DNA of 64,000 bases from Streptomyces zaomyceticus (GCF_014656215.1 NZ_BNBZ01000015.1:122500-186499); one strand, 5' to 3'. Positions 33,165 to 41,982 are shown, counted from the stretch's first letter. Notes: generated by a model from the sequence alone, not told the origin. Numbers and translations: made by a program.

Positions 33165-33403
33165 AACGGGGGGTGGTCGCTCAGACCCGGGACACGGCGG
33201 GAGGAGGGGAGCCGAGCGGCCCGCCGAGCCCGCCGGCCTGCCGACTTGCGATCAGGATTGCGGGGTGCTGCTCTGGAATGGGCAGGGGGTAAGGGCGAAA
33301 TGATCCGGGCCCGAACGAGTGGCGTTCAGCCGAGGTACGGGGGACAACGCGTCGTGTGACGACGGGATGCCCCGCGCTGCGGACCCGCTATCGGAGGTTC
33401 ACG

Positions 33404-33859
33404 ATGACACAGGTCTCTGCTGCCCGCATTCCACTACGCCGGCTCATGGCCGTGCTCCTGACGACCGCCCTGACACTCTCCCTCTCGGTGGTGCTCACCG
33501 TCACCTCCACGAAAGAGGCAGCCGCCTCGTGCTCCGCCAACCGGTTCAACGGAACGTGGCGCTCGTCCGACGCGAGACTGAAGCGCATCGACGTATGGCA
33601 GGGAGAGGACTGCCATCTGTACGCCAGAGCCTGGTCGGTCTGCGAGAACGACTCGTCGCACATCTGCAGCTGGGGAAACAGGAGAATGGGAGACAGCCCG
33701 GAGCCGAACTTCCAGTTCGTCGGGTACAACTGGAGCAACGCCAATGAGGTGCTGCACCTGCGGATGAAGGACAGGTCCCACATCTCGGTGTGGGACAGCA
33801 CCGACTACCACAACGGTAAGAAGGTCAGCTTCACGGTGACGATGTCCAAGAGCCGCTGA
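33404..33859 (+). CDS. Small secreted protein, unknown
   Basis: A 151-residue protein with a clear signal peptide (residues 12-41: basic start, then LMAVLLTTALTLSLSVVLTV, then AAAS). The mature part has four cysteines, which may form two disulfides, and several Trp/His residues (for example WQGEDCHLYARAWSVCEND and SNANEVLHLRM). GGAGG precedes the ATG. GC content is visibly lower than in flanking genes and codon use is looser, so it may have been acquired by transfer. I recognise no family. It stands alone between divergent and convergent neighbours. Confidence 0.78.
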   Translation: MTQVSAARIPLRRLMAVLLTTALTLSLSVVLTVTSTKEAAASCSANRFNGTWRSSDARLKRIDVWQGEDCHLYARAWSVCENDSSHICSWGNRRMGDSPEPNFQFVGYNWSNANEVLHLRMKDRSHISVWDSTDYHNGKKVSFTVTMSKSR

Positions 33860-33899
33860 GCCCGCGAAGGGCAGCAACTCCGCCCGCGCCGCTACTGGA

Positions 33900-33932
33900 C
33901 GAGACCCTCTCCCGAGACAGGTGGGGGTCTCG
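33900..33932. terminator. Bidirectional terminator
   Basis: CGAGACCC (33900-33907) and GGGTCTCG (33925-33932) pair across 17 nt, between the convergent secreted-protein and reductase genes. Confidence 0.6.
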
Positions 33933-33977
33933 CCGTTCGTCCCCTCGACAGGATCCCCCGACCGTTCCGGCACGCAC

Positions 33978-34694
33978 TCAACGGTGCTCGGGGTTCTCGA
34001 AGTCGAACCGGCAGCCGGCGTCCCACTCGGAGCGCTGGTTGCCGTACGCCGGGATGCCGCCGGCGTCCTTGAGCATCCGGGCGAGGTGCAGCTGGTTCCA
34101 CGTCATGAAGGTGGCGTTGCGGTTGGTGAAGTCGTTCTCCGGGCCGCCCGAGCCCTCGTCCAGGTACGACGGGCCCGGCCCGGCCGGGCCGACCCAGCCC
34201 GCGTCCGCCTGCGGCGGGATCACGTACCCCAGGTGCTGGAGGCTGTAGAGGACGTTCATCGCGCAGTGCTTGGCGCCGTCCTCGTTGCCGGTGATCAGGC
34301 AGCCGCCCACGCGTCCGTAGTAGGCGTACTGGCCTCGCTCGTTGAGGATCGACGAGCAGGCGTACAGGCGCTCGATCACCTTCTTCATGACCGAGGAGTT
34401 GTCTCCCAGCCACACGGGCCCCGCCAGGGTCAGGATGTCGGCGGCCATCACCTGCGAGTAGATGACCGGCCACTCGTCCGTCTCCCACCCGTGCTCCGTC
34501 ATGTCCGGCCAGACACCGGTGGCGATGTCGATGTCCACCGCCCTGAGCACCTCGACCTGCACGCCCTGGCGCTCCATGATCCCGGTGCTGATGTCGATCA
34601 GCCCCTGTGTATGGCTGCGCTCCGGGGAACGTTTCAGGGTGCAGTTGATCACCAGGGCGCGCAGGTCGGCGTACGACGTCGTTGAGTCCGGCAC
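33978..34694 (-). CDS. Flavodoxin-like NAD(P)H-dependent FMN reductase
   Basis: A 238-residue flavodoxin-fold protein. The N-terminal beta strand RALVINCTLKRSPERSHTQG carries the phosphate-binding loop for FMN, and ILTLAGPVWLGDNSS is the second flavin loop. YYGRVGGCLITGNEDGAKHC continues the core. Homologues are quinone or FMN reductases of the NADPH-dependent family. The GTG at 34694 is chosen because GGAGGAA lies 6 nt upstream; a TTG at 34709 would place that site inside the gene. It is monocistronic, and no partner gene indicates its electron acceptor. Confidence 0.85.
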   Translation of the reverse strand: MPDSTTSYADLRALVINCTLKRSPERSHTQGLIDISTGIMERQGVQVEVLRAVDIDIATGVWPDMTEHGWETDEWPVIYSQVMAADILTLAGPVWLGDNSSVMKKVIERLYACSSILNERGQYAYYGRVGGCLITGNEDGAKHCAMNVLYSLQHLGYVIPPQADAGWVGPAGPGPSYLDEGSGGPENDFTNRNATFMTWNQLHLARMLKDAGGIPAYGNQRSEWDAGCRFDFENPEHR

Positions 34695-34841
34695 GGAATG
34701 TTCCTCCAAACGCAGCGGGAGTCCGGATGTGAAGGCGCTGGCGATCTCCCGGTTCAGCTCACCAGACCTTCGCCCCGGGCGCTCGCGGAGCGGGGCCGGT
34801 TGCCTGACAGCCCGCCCGCCGCGGGTGCCGGCCCCTCGACG

Positions 34842-35645
34842 CTACGCGGAGTGGTGCGACGGCACGGCGTCGACGAGTGCGGCCAGGGCCGCGCCCAGCG
34901 CCGCCGTGCCCGGGCCGGCCTCGCCACCCGGCTCGTCCATGTAGAGATCGCGGCGGATCTCGATCATCAGCGCGCCGACCCGCGGATCCTTGCCGTAGTA
35001 CGGCAGCGGTACGTACGTCCCGGCGAAGGGCGTGTCCGTGGCCAGGCCCCCGAACCCGCCGAACGCCTCCCGCGCGGCGTCCAGGAGGGACGGCGGGGTG
35101 TGGAACGGGTCCGTGCCGAGGCACACCGGCGGGCGGGGCCCGTCACCGTGCAGTTCGTACGGCAGCGGCTCCGTCGGGTACGAGTGGACGTCGACGATCA
35201 CCGCGCGTCCCGTCGCCGCCAGCCGCTCAGCCACGGCGTCGGCCATGGCCCCGGCGTACGGCGTGAAGTACCGGTCGAGCAGCGGCGCCGGGTCGAACCC
35301 GGCCGGCCTGAGCGCGCCGCGGTGCGTGGTCCGGGTGTACACCGCGCCCATCCCGACGGCCAGCATCTCCTCGCGCTCGTCCGGGAAGCGCTCGGGGTCG
35401 ACGACCAGCCGGGAGAGCCGATTGACGAACCGCCAGGGGGTGATCCCCGCGCCCGCCGCGGCGAAGGCGGCGATCTCCGCCGTGTGGGCGTCGGTGATGT
35501 GGTCCAGCTCGCGGCCCAGTTCCGCGTCGCCGAGCAGGATGCCCTCGCGCACGTCCGGGGGCACCACCCGTGAGGAGTGCGGCACATGGAGAAGGACGGG
35601 GGAGTCCGGAGCACCGGCGAGAACGTCGAACGAGCGTGAGGTCAT
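34842..35645 (-). CDS. N-formylglutamate amidohydrolase
   Basis: A 267-residue zinc-dependent amidohydrolase family member, used in histidine degradation to release formate from N-formyl-L-glutamate. Early motif VLLHVPHSSRVVP, then ELGRELDHITDAHTAEIA and the metal site IVDVHSYP are visible, with MIEIRRDLYMDE near the end as in the family. ATG 35645 follows GGGAGG. No other histidine-utilisation gene is nearby, so the physiological role in this strain is not fixed by context. Confidence 0.85.
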   Translation of the reverse strand: MTSRSFDVLAGAPDSPVLLHVPHSSRVVPPDVREGILLGDAELGRELDHITDAHTAEIAAFAAAGAGITPWRFVNRLSRLVVDPERFPDEREEMLAVGMGAVYTRTTHRGALRPAGFDPAPLLDRYFTPYAGAMADAVAERLAATGRAVIVDVHSYPTEPLPYELHGDGPRPPVCLGTDPFHTPPSLLDAAREAFGGFGGLATDTPFAGTYVPLPYYGKDPRVGALMIEIRRDLYMDEPGGEAGPGTAALGAALAALVDAVPSHHSA

Positions 35646-35714
35646 CGCCTCAGCCTCCCACAGGCCGCGCCCGCCGTGTCCTGATCCGGCGCCCGGCACA
35701 TCCGTCGGTACGGG

Positions 35715-36140
35715 TCAGTGGTCCAGTGCCACGGCCGCGTGGATGGTCTTGCCGTCCGGGCGGGTGTCCACGGTCACCTCGCGGCAGAGCCGCAGCACGA
35801 TCGGCCAGCCGTAGCCGCCGGACGGCAACTCCCCGCGGCGTTCGTAGAGGGGGGACTTCCCGCTGGAGTCGGAGACGGACACGGTCGCACGGTCACGTTC
35901 GACCCCGATGCCGAAACCGGTGACGCCGCCGCCGTGGCGGTGGGCGTTCGTGACGAGTTCCGAGGTGACGAGGAGCAGGTCGTCGACCTGCGCGGGCCGC
36001 AGGGGGCCGAGCCCCGCGAGGGTGTGACGGACGAGCTGCCGCGCGTCGGCGGGCGTACGGACCGAGGAGCATCCGTCGGTTCCGGTGGTGTGCGGGTGGG
36101 TCCCGGGTGTCCAAGACCAGGTCTCGCTCCGGGTATTCAT
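35715..36140 (-). CDS. RsbW-like ATP-binding anti-sigma regulatory kinase
   Basis: A 141-residue GHKL ATPase of the HATPase_c_2 type found by the dozen in Streptomyces. The N-box is LLLVTSELVTNAHRHGGG, the G1 box VSVSDSSGKSP and the G2 region SGGYGWPIVLRLC. Such proteins bind and inhibit a partner sigma factor or phosphorylate an anti-anti-sigma protein. ATG 36140 follows AAAGGGA. It is divergent from a SigB/SigF-family sigma gene 182 bp away, which is therefore its probable partner. Confidence 0.87.
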   Translation of the reverse strand: MNTRSETWSWTPGTHPHTTGTDGCSSVRTPADARQLVRHTLAGLGPLRPAQVDDLLLVTSELVTNAHRHGGGVTGFGIGVERDRATVSVSDSSGKSPLYERRGELPSGGYGWPIVLRLCREVTVDTRPDGKTIHAAVALDH

Positions 36141-36322
36141 GACAGGTCCCTTTCTCCCTGGTTCATCGGGCGGTGTCGGTTTTCGCCTTCCCGTTCGAGC
36201 CGGGGTGATGCGTCCCTCCGGGCACGCAAGAGGCCTTCCGCGGGGCAGGGAGTGCCTCCCGGAAGCGGGGGTACGAGAACGGGGACCGCTGAACGGACCG
36301 AGAACAAGAGGAGGTTGTTCCC

Positions 36323-37195
36323 GTGCGGACCGATCCGGCCGAGGCGACGACGACGTACGCGACGAACGGCACGCGTGAGGACCTGCCTGTTCTCGAGGTA
36401 CCGCATGAGCTCCCACCCCAGGACGCGCGCGCCCTGTCGAAGGTGTTCCTCCGCGAGTTGGCGGCGCGGGAGGAAGGGACGGAGGGCCATCAGTACGTCC
36501 GTAACACCCTGATCGAGATGAACATGTCGCTGGTGGTCTACGCGGCGGGCAGGTTCCGCGCGCGGGGCGACGAGACGGAGGACGTCGTCCAGGTCGGCAT
36601 GATCGGTCTGATCAAGGCGATCGACCGCTTCGACCTGTCGCGCGAGGTGGAGTTCGCCACGTTCGCGGTGCCGTACATCGTGGGCGAGATCAAGCGGTTC
36701 TTCCGTGACACCACCTGGGCGGTGCACGTGCCGCGGCGGCTCCAGGAGGCGCGTGTGGAGCTGGCGAAGGCGACCGACGAGCTGAGTTCACGGCTCGGCC
36801 GGGCCCCGCTGATCGCGGAGCTGGCACCCGTCATGGAGTTGTCCGAGGACCAGGTGGTGGAGGCCCAGGTCGCCGCCAACGGCTACAACTCGACGTCGCT
36901 GGACGCCAGGATCGCCGGCGGTGGCGACGAGGACGAGGACGCCGCACTGGGCGATCTGCTCGGCCAGGAGGACCCGGCGCTCGCACTGTTCGAGGAGTTC
37001 CACACCCTGGCGCCGCTGGTGGAGGCCCTCGGCGAGCGCGACCGGCTGCTGCTGCACCTCCGCTTCGTCGAGGAGCTGACCCAGACGCAGATCGGCGAGC
37101 GGCTCGGTGTCTCCCAGATGCATGTCTCCCGGCTGCTGGCCCGGAGCCTGAAGCGGCTGCGGGAGGGCATGGTCGAGCCGGGCACGGACGGCTGA
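36323..37195 (+). CDS. SigB/SigF-family RNA polymerase sigma factor
   Basis: A 290-residue group 3 sigma factor. Region 2 includes NMSLVVYAAGRFRARGDETE and the -10-contacting ATFAVPYIVGEIKRFFRD. Region 3 is VHVPRRLQEARVELAKATDE, and region 4 ends with the helix-turn-helix LTQTQIGERLGVSQMHVSRL. This family directs general-stress and development promoters with a GTTT/GGGTA-type consensus. The GTG at 36323 follows AGAGGAGG. The RsbW-like gene lies opposite. An ectoine operon with a SigB-like promoter lies just downstream, so osmotic-stress control is a fair inference. Confidence 0.92.
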   Translation: MRTDPAEATTTYATNGTREDLPVLEVPHELPPQDARALSKVFLRELAAREEGTEGHQYVRNTLIEMNMSLVVYAAGRFRARGDETEDVVQVGMIGLIKAIDRFDLSREVEFATFAVPYIVGEIKRFFRDTTWAVHVPRRLQEARVELAKATDELSSRLGRAPLIAELAPVMELSEDQVVEAQVAANGYNSTSLDARIAGGGDEDEDAALGDLLGQEDPALALFEEFHTLAPLVEALGERDRLLLHLRFVEELTQTQIGERLGVSQMHVSRLLARSLKRLREGMVEPGTDG

Positions 37196-37274
37196 GGGGC
37201 ACCATGCCCCGGGCGGACCCTGGTCCAAGGTGGGGAACAGGCGTCTGAAGAGACGTGGCACGAGACGGCTGTGG

Positions 37275-37312
37275 AGGGTGCGCGGCCCGGCGGTGGCCGG
37301 GCCGCGCACCCT
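37275..37312. terminator. Bidirectional terminator
   Basis: AGGGTGCGCGGCCCGGC (37275-37291), loop GGTG and its exact inverse complement (37296-37312) form a 17-bp stem between the convergent sigma-factor gene and ectD. Confidence 0.88.
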
Positions 37313-37330
37313 TCTGCGCGCCGGGATCTG

Positions 37331-38227
37331 TCAGGAGTGGTCCCACGCGGGTGCGGCGATGAAGGAGGGGCGCCGGACGGGGGCGGCGAAGGGCGCCTCG
37401 GGCTGGTTCTCGACGCTGTTGAAGACGAGGAACACATTGGACCGGGGGTACGGGGTGATGTTGTCGCCCGACCCGTGCAGGGCGTTGCAGTCGAACCAGG
37501 TGGCCGATCCGGCGGGACCCGTGAAGTGGCGGATGCCGCACGCGTCGGCGAAGGTGGTCAGCGCCTCGTGGGAGGGGGTGCCCGCGTCCTGCATCCGGAG
37601 CGACTTCTTGTAGTTGTCCCGGGGAGTGGCCCCGGCACAGCCCAGGAAGGTGCGGTGCGAACCCGGCATGATCATCAGGCTGCCGTTGGTGGTGTGGTTC
37701 GGGGTCAGCGCGATCGAGACCGAGACGGTCCGCATCTGCGGCAGGCCGTCCTCCGCGTGCCAGGTCTCGAAGTCGGAGTGCCAGTAGAAGCCGCTGGCGC
37801 CGAAGCCGGGCTTGACGTTGACCCGCGACTGGTGGACGTATACCTCGGAGCCGAGGATCTGGCGGGCGCGTCCGACGATCCGGGGGTCCTCGGCCAGCCG
37901 GCCGAAGACCTCGCTGATCCGGTGGACCTCGAAGACGGACCGTATCTCCCGGGAGTGGGGCTCGACCACGGCGCGCTCGTCGGCCTGCACGGCGGGGTCG
38001 GAGACGAGCCGGTCCAGCTCCGCCCGGAGCGCGTCGACCTCCTCGGGGGTGACGAGCTCGTCCACCGTGACGAAGCCGTCGCGGTCGTACTCCTCCAGTT
38101 CACGGTCCCAGAAGGGACCTGCCGTGCCGGGCTCGGACCACACGACCGGGTCCTTGCGGCCGATCAGTTCCTCCTTGGGGCCACGGGTGGGGTAGAGGTC
38201 GACGGGGCGGGTGGGTGCGGAGGGCAT
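37331..38227 (-). CDS. ectD: Ectoine hydroxylase
   Basis: A 298-residue Fe(II)/2-oxoglutarate dioxygenase that turns ectoine into 5-hydroxyectoine. The EctD signature region HQSRVNVKPGFGASGFYWHS contains the iron-binding His, followed by DFETWHAEDGLPQMRTVS. The distal His is in DCNALHGSGDN. Length matches the family (about 295-300). It is the last gene of ectABCD, read on the minus strand, 140 bp after ectC; that gap is the largest in the operon. Confidence 0.95.
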   Translation of the reverse strand: MPSAPTRPVDLYPTRGPKEELIGRKDPVVWSEPGTAGPFWDRELEEYDRDGFVTVDELVTPEEVDALRAELDRLVSDPAVQADERAVVEPHSREIRSVFEVHRISEVFGRLAEDPRIVGRARQILGSEVYVHQSRVNVKPGFGASGFYWHSDFETWHAEDGLPQMRTVSVSIALTPNHTTNGSLMIMPGSHRTFLGCAGATPRDNYKKSLRMQDAGTPSHEALTTFADACGIRHFTGPAGSATWFDCNALHGSGDNITPYPRSNVFLVFNSVENQPEAPFAAPVRRPSFIAAPAWDHS

Positions 38228-38367
38228 GAGGGAGCGTGCTTCCTTTCTCGTACGCGTGCGTGCGGTCTCGTGACACCTGTCCGGTGTCTCGTGACGCGCC
38301 GCTCGTGGTGGCGCGCGTTTCGTCCGTCTCGCGACTCGTGGGGCGTCGGCCGGACCGTGCCGTGGGC

Positions 38368-38787
38368 TCAGGCGTCGTCCCGGACGGTCCCGTCGGGCTC
38401 GGTGAGCAGGGGGTAGACACCGTTCTCGTCGTGGTCCTCGCGCCCGGTGACGGGCGGGTTGAAGACGCACAGGCAGCGGAAGTCCTGCTTGACCTTGAGG
38501 GTGTGGCGCTCGTGTCCGTCGAGCAGATACATCGTCCCGGGCACGATCGTGTACGTGCGACCCGTCTCGTGGTCGGTGAGCTCGGCCTCGCCGGCCGTGC
38601 AGACGACGGCCTCGACGTGGTGCGCGTACCACATGGAGGTCTCGGTTCCGGCGTACAGCACCGTCTCGTGGAGGGAGAAGCCGACCCGTTCGCGGGCCAG
38701 GACGATGCGCTTGCTCTCCCAGGTGCCGGACGTGGCCCTCACGTGCCGCTCTGTGTTCTCCAGCTCGTCGAAGGAACGGACGATCAT
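38368..38787 (-). CDS. ectC: L-ectoine synthase
   Basis: A 139-residue cupin enzyme that closes the ring of N-gamma-acetyl-2,4-diaminobutyrate to make ectoine. It starts with the family's MIVRSFDELE. The cupin core ETSMWYAHHVEAVVCTAGEA and YLLDGHERHTLKVKQDFRC holds the metal-binding residues. Length is normal for EctC. It is the third gene of the ectoine operon, 61 bp after ectB. Confidence 0.96.
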   Translation of the reverse strand: MIVRSFDELENTERHVRATSGTWESKRIVLARERVGFSLHETVLYAGTETSMWYAHHVEAVVCTAGEAELTDHETGRTYTIVPGTMYLLDGHERHTLKVKQDFRCLCVFNPPVTGREDHDENGVYPLLTEPDGTVRDDA

Positions 38788-38848
38788 GGGTGTGCCTTTC
38801 GGATCTGTGCCGCCCCGGGGGCGGGCGGTGGGGGTACGGCGGTGAGGA

Positions 38849-40120
38849 TCAGGCGCTGTGCCGGACGGAGCGGGCGAGGATGCCGAGGCCCTCGTCGAGT
38901 TCGTCGTCGGTCGCGGTCAGCGGGGGCAGCAGCTTGACCACCTCGCCGCGCGGACCCGAGGTCTCGACGAGCAGACCGGTCTCGAAGGCGCGCCTGCACA
39001 CGGCGTCGGCGCGCTCCCCGTCGGTGAACTCCAGGCCCCACACCAGTCCGCGGCCGCGGACCGAGAGCCCGCCGCGTCCGTCGTCCGCGCAGAGGTCGAG
39101 GAGGGCGCGCTCCACCCGGTCCGCCCGGCTCAGGGTGCGCTCGCGCAGGGCGCCGTCGCGCCAGTAGGTGTCGAGGGCGGCGGTGGCGGTGACGAAGGCG
39201 GGGTTGTTGCCGCGGAAGGTGCCGTTGTGCTCGCCGGGCTGCCACACGTCGAGCTCCGGCCGGAACAGGCAGAGCGCCATGGGCAGGCCGTAGCCGCCGA
39301 TGGACTTGGACAGGGTGACGATGTCGGGCGTGATGCCCGCCTCCTCGAAGGAGAAGAAGTCGCCCGTGCGTCCGCAGCCCATCTGGACGTCGTCCACGAT
39401 GAGGAGCATGTCGTGGCGGCGGCAGAGGTCGGCGAGTCCGCGCAGCCATTCGGCCCTGGCGACGTTGACGCCGCCCTCGCCCTGCACGGTCTCGACGATC
39501 ACGGCCGCCGGGTGGTCGAGGCCTGAGCCGGCGTCGTCCAGGAGCCGTTCGAACCAGAGGAAGTCGGGGAGCCGCCCGTCGAGGTAGTCGTCGAAGGGCA
39601 TGCGGATCGCGTGGTTCAGCGGGACGCCCGCGCCGGCGCGCTTGGCGGCGTTGCCGGTGACGGCGAGCGAACCGAGCGACATGCCGTGGAAGGCGTTGGT
39701 GAAGGAGACGATCGTCTGCCGTCCGGTGACCTTCCGGGCGAGCTTCAGGGCGGCTTCCACGGCGTTGGTGCCGGTGGGGCCGGGGAACATCACCTTGTAG
39801 GGCAGGGCGCGGGGTTCCAGGACCGTCGAGTGGAAGGTCTCCAGGAAGGCGCGTTTGGCGGTCGTCGACATGTCGAGACCGTGGGTGATCCCGTCGTCGG
39901 CGAGGTAGTCGAGGAGGGCCCGCTTGAGCGCGGGGTTGTTGTGGCCGTAGTTCAGCGAGCCGGCGCCCGCGAAGAAGTCGAGGTACGGGCGCCCCTGCTC
40001 GTCGTACAGCCGGCTGCCCACCGCGCGCTCGAACACGACGGGCCAGGCGCGGCAGTAGCTGCGGACCTCGGATTCGACGGTCTCGAAGACGGTGGGCGTG
40101 GCGATGTCGGTCAGGGTCAC
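38849..40120 (-). CDS. ectB: Diaminobutyrate-2-oxoglutarate transaminase
   Basis: A 423-residue class III PLP aminotransferase that makes L-2,4-diaminobutyrate from aspartate semialdehyde using glutamate. The sequence shows FFAGAGSLNYGHNNPALKRA, the PLP-site IVDDVQMGCGRTGDFFSFE and the Schiff-base lysine in TLSKSIGGYGLPMAL. The GTG at 40120 gives VTLTDIATPTVFETVESEVR, the usual EctB start; the open frame beyond it to 40189 has no ribosome site. It is the second gene of ectABCD. Confidence 0.95.
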   Translation of the reverse strand: MTLTDIATPTVFETVESEVRSYCRAWPVVFERAVGSRLYDEQGRPYLDFFAGAGSLNYGHNNPALKRALLDYLADDGITHGLDMSTTAKRAFLETFHSTVLEPRALPYKVMFPGPTGTNAVEAALKLARKVTGRQTIVSFTNAFHGMSLGSLAVTGNAAKRAGAGVPLNHAIRMPFDDYLDGRLPDFLWFERLLDDAGSGLDHPAAVIVETVQGEGGVNVARAEWLRGLADLCRRHDMLLIVDDVQMGCGRTGDFFSFEEAGITPDIVTLSKSIGGYGLPMALCLFRPELDVWQPGEHNGTFRGNNPAFVTATAALDTYWRDGALRERTLSRADRVERALLDLCADDGRGGLSVRGRGLVWGLEFTDGERADAVCRRAFETGLLVETSGPRGEVVKLLPPLTATDDELDEGLGILARSVRHSA

Positions 40121-40172
40121 GAAGTCTCTTCTCCAGAGTGTTGTGGGGATCGTGGGGTGCGCGGACGACGGG

Positions 40173-40685
40173 TCAGGACGCCGTGTCACCGAGGGGGCCG
40201 ATGCGGTACAGGACCTCGGAGTCGTGCCCCGCGGCGGGGAAGGCGGACGAGGGGAACAGGACCTCCTGCGTCACCTCCGCGCCGTGACGGCGTGCGTACG
40301 ACCGGAACAGCCGGTCGGACGCCAGGTTTCCCGGGGTGACCGTCGCCTCGACACGGCTGATTCCGTGTGTGGCCGCCACCCGTGCGGACAGATCGTCGAG
40401 CAGGGTCCCGGCTACCCCGCTTCCGCGGTGCGAACCCTCGACGGCGATCTGCCAGACGAAAAGGGTCTCCGGGGCGTCGGGCCGCAGGTAGCCGGTGACA
40501 AAGCCGATCGGGCGTCCGGAGGAGTCACGGGCGACGGCGGTCGTGTCGGCGAAGTCACGGCACCACAGCAGGTAGCTGTACGGCGAGTTGAGGTCCAGCT
40601 CTCCCGAGCCGCGTGCGATGCGCCAGAGCTCGGCGCCGTCCGCGATCGTCGGGGGAGTCGTGCGGGCAGTGGTCATGGGAGTCAT
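40173..40685 (-). CDS. ectA: L-2,4-diaminobutyrate N-gamma-acetyltransferase
   Basis: A 170-residue GNAT enzyme that acetylates diaminobutyrate with acetyl-CoA. The N-terminal half has the EctA-specific ELDLNSPYSYLLWCRDFADT, then the acetyl-CoA loop VEGSHRGSGVAGTLLDDL. The start is ATG 40685 (or 40676 in frame). Neither has a ribosome site; a weak -10-like TAACTT lies 8 nt before 40685, so a leaderless transcript is possible besides the SigB-like promoter further upstream. First gene of the operon. Confidence 0.93.
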   Translation of the reverse strand: MTPMTTARTTPPTIADGAELWRIARGSGELDLNSPYSYLLWCRDFADTTAVARDSSGRPIGFVTGYLRPDAPETLFVWQIAVEGSHRGSGVAGTLLDDLSARVAATHGISRVEATVTPGNLASDRLFRSYARRHGAEVTQEVLFPSSAFPAAGHDSEVLYRIGPLGDTAS

Positions 40686-40786
40686 GGGCGCCGAAGTTAC
40701 CCAGTGGATCTCGGAACTTCCTGGCCCGGAGGGCTTGTTCCGGGCGGCACCACGTGATAGGTGCACTGGGGGCCTCAGGGGTGCGA

Positions 40787-40811
40787 ATACCTGCTCCACT
40801 GCTCGGCAAAC
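40787..40811 (-). promoter_or_regulatory. SigB-like promoter of ectABCD
   Basis: On the minus strand GTTT (40811-40808), 15 bp, then AGGTAT (40792-40787). The Streptomyces SigB-family consensus is GTTT, 14-16 bp, GGGTAT/C, so only one -10 base differs. The expected start near 40780 leaves about a 95-nt leader to ectA. The surrounding 40686-40988 gap is lower in GC and holds no supported gene. Confidence 0.55.
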
Positions 40812-40988
40812 CACCGCAAAAGGGTGTGAAGTCCCCGTTTGTAACGGATGGATAACGGCTCAGGGGTACTTCCACCGTTCACGCCAAGAGCGTGAGAACA
40901 TCCGCCATTTGACGTTTGAAGGCGTCGGGAGCGGTCAGGCGTACGGGTCGCCCCGAGCGGGCCGCCGTCGCGCACTCCGGAACGCGGC

Positions 40989-41025
40989 GGAGCCGGGCCG
41001 GGTGCTGCGAGCCCGGCCCGGCTCC
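40989..41025 (-). terminator. Terminator after the endonuclease gene
   Basis: GGAGCCGGGCCGGG (40989-41002) and CCCGGCCCGGCTCC (41012-41025) form a perfect 14-bp stem with a 9-nt loop, just beyond the minus-strand nuclease stop. It separates that gene from ectABCD. Confidence 0.8.
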
Positions 41026-41060
41026 GTTCGCTTCCGGCGCGCACGCGTCGCGCCGTCGGC

Positions 41061-41864
41061 CTACCAGATCGCCTCGACCCACTCCGGGTGGTCGATGAAC
41101 GGGTTCCGGTTGCCCTGGTAGGTGTTGTATATGACGTCGTTGCGACGCTCTTCGAAGGCGCTCGGCGGGTCCTGCTCGTTCCACTGCTTCAGGACCGAGA
41201 GGCGGCCGTGGAAGCGGACGCTTCCGTTGGTGGTCGACTCGTTGGGCTCCAGATCGGCCCAGGCGTCGTCACCCTCGTAACGGACGGCCATGTAGAGGAT
41301 CATCCGGGCCACGTCGCCCTTGTCGGCGTCGCGCGGCTCGAACGAGTTGCTGTCCGTGTAGCTGCCGGGAGCGCCGCTGACGGCGCTGCCGCCGTTGTCG
41401 AAGTCCTTGTTCCCCCGGATGCCGTTGACCTGGACGTCCGCCGCGCGCAGATGGTGGAGGTCGGTGCCCGGGCCGGCCGAGGTGCCGAAGTTGCCGTGGG
41501 ACTGGGCCCAGGTGTGCTCACGGTTCCAGTCGCCGACGTCACCGCCGTTGAGGCTCTTGCTCCGCGAGGTGCCGCTGTAGAGCAGGATCACGTTGTTGGT
41601 GTTGCCGGGGTCCTGGTCGGTGACCTTCAGCGCGTTCCAGACCGCGTCGTACGAGATCTTGCTCTGGCTGCCGATGATGGTGTGCAGCGAGGACTTGAGG
41701 CTCGTGCCGGTCTTGCCGACCGCGTTCTTGTAGTACGTGCTGTCGTAGGCGTTGGTGGTGGCGCCGGCGGGGGTTGCGGCGACCGTGGGGAGCGTGACGC
41801 CGACGAGGGTGGCGGCGACAGCCGCCGCCCACACCTTCCAGCTGCCGATCCGCACAACGGACAT
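41061..41864 (-). CDS. Secreted endonuclease I-family nuclease
   Basis: A 267-residue exported nuclease of the EndA/NucM (endonuclease I) family, which degrades DNA and RNA nonspecifically. The signal peptide covers about residues 1-36 (VWAAAVAATLVGVTLPTVAA core). The active-site region NREHTWAQSHGNFG contains the catalytic His, then DLHHLRAADVQVNGIRGNKD. GGAAAGGG precedes ATG 41864. It likely serves extracellular nucleic acid use or mycelial turnover. Confidence 0.88.
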   Translation of the reverse strand: MSVVRIGSWKVWAAAVAATLVGVTLPTVAATPAGATTNAYDSTYYKNAVGKTGTSLKSSLHTIIGSQSKISYDAVWNALKVTDQDPGNTNNVILLYSGTSRSKSLNGGDVGDWNREHTWAQSHGNFGTSAGPGTDLHHLRAADVQVNGIRGNKDFDNGGSAVSGAPGSYTDSNSFEPRDADKGDVARMILYMAVRYEGDDAWADLEPNESTTNGSVRFHGRLSVLKQWNEQDPPSAFEERRNDVIYNTYQGNRNPFIDHPEWVEAIW

Positions 41865-41972
41865 GGGGGGCCCTTTCCCGGGGACGGTACACGTGGGGGC
41901 AGCGGGTCGTCGGCTCAACGATTCCGCTGTCTACGCGTGTTGACTTCGTGTCATCGGGAGAGTGGCACACGG

Positions 41973-41982
41973 CAGGTACCTG
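41973..41982. promoter_or_regulatory. CAGGTACCTG palindrome upstream of the nuclease
   Basis: A perfect 10-bp palindrome inside GGCAGGTACCTGTC, about 110 bp upstream of the nuclease start, in a lower-GC gap (41865-42100) that separates it from the lrp-type gene. It may be an operator; the binding protein is unknown. Confidence 0.3.

Noticed and set aside
36131..36136. GGGTAT on the plus strand as a SigB-type promoter for the sigma gene
   Set aside because: No GTTT-like -35 at 14-16 bp upstream; only the weak GTGTC is near.
40775..41044. Minus-strand frame upstream of ectA
   Set aside because: It runs through the nuclease terminator and the SigB-like promoter, and its amino-acid composition is not protein-like.
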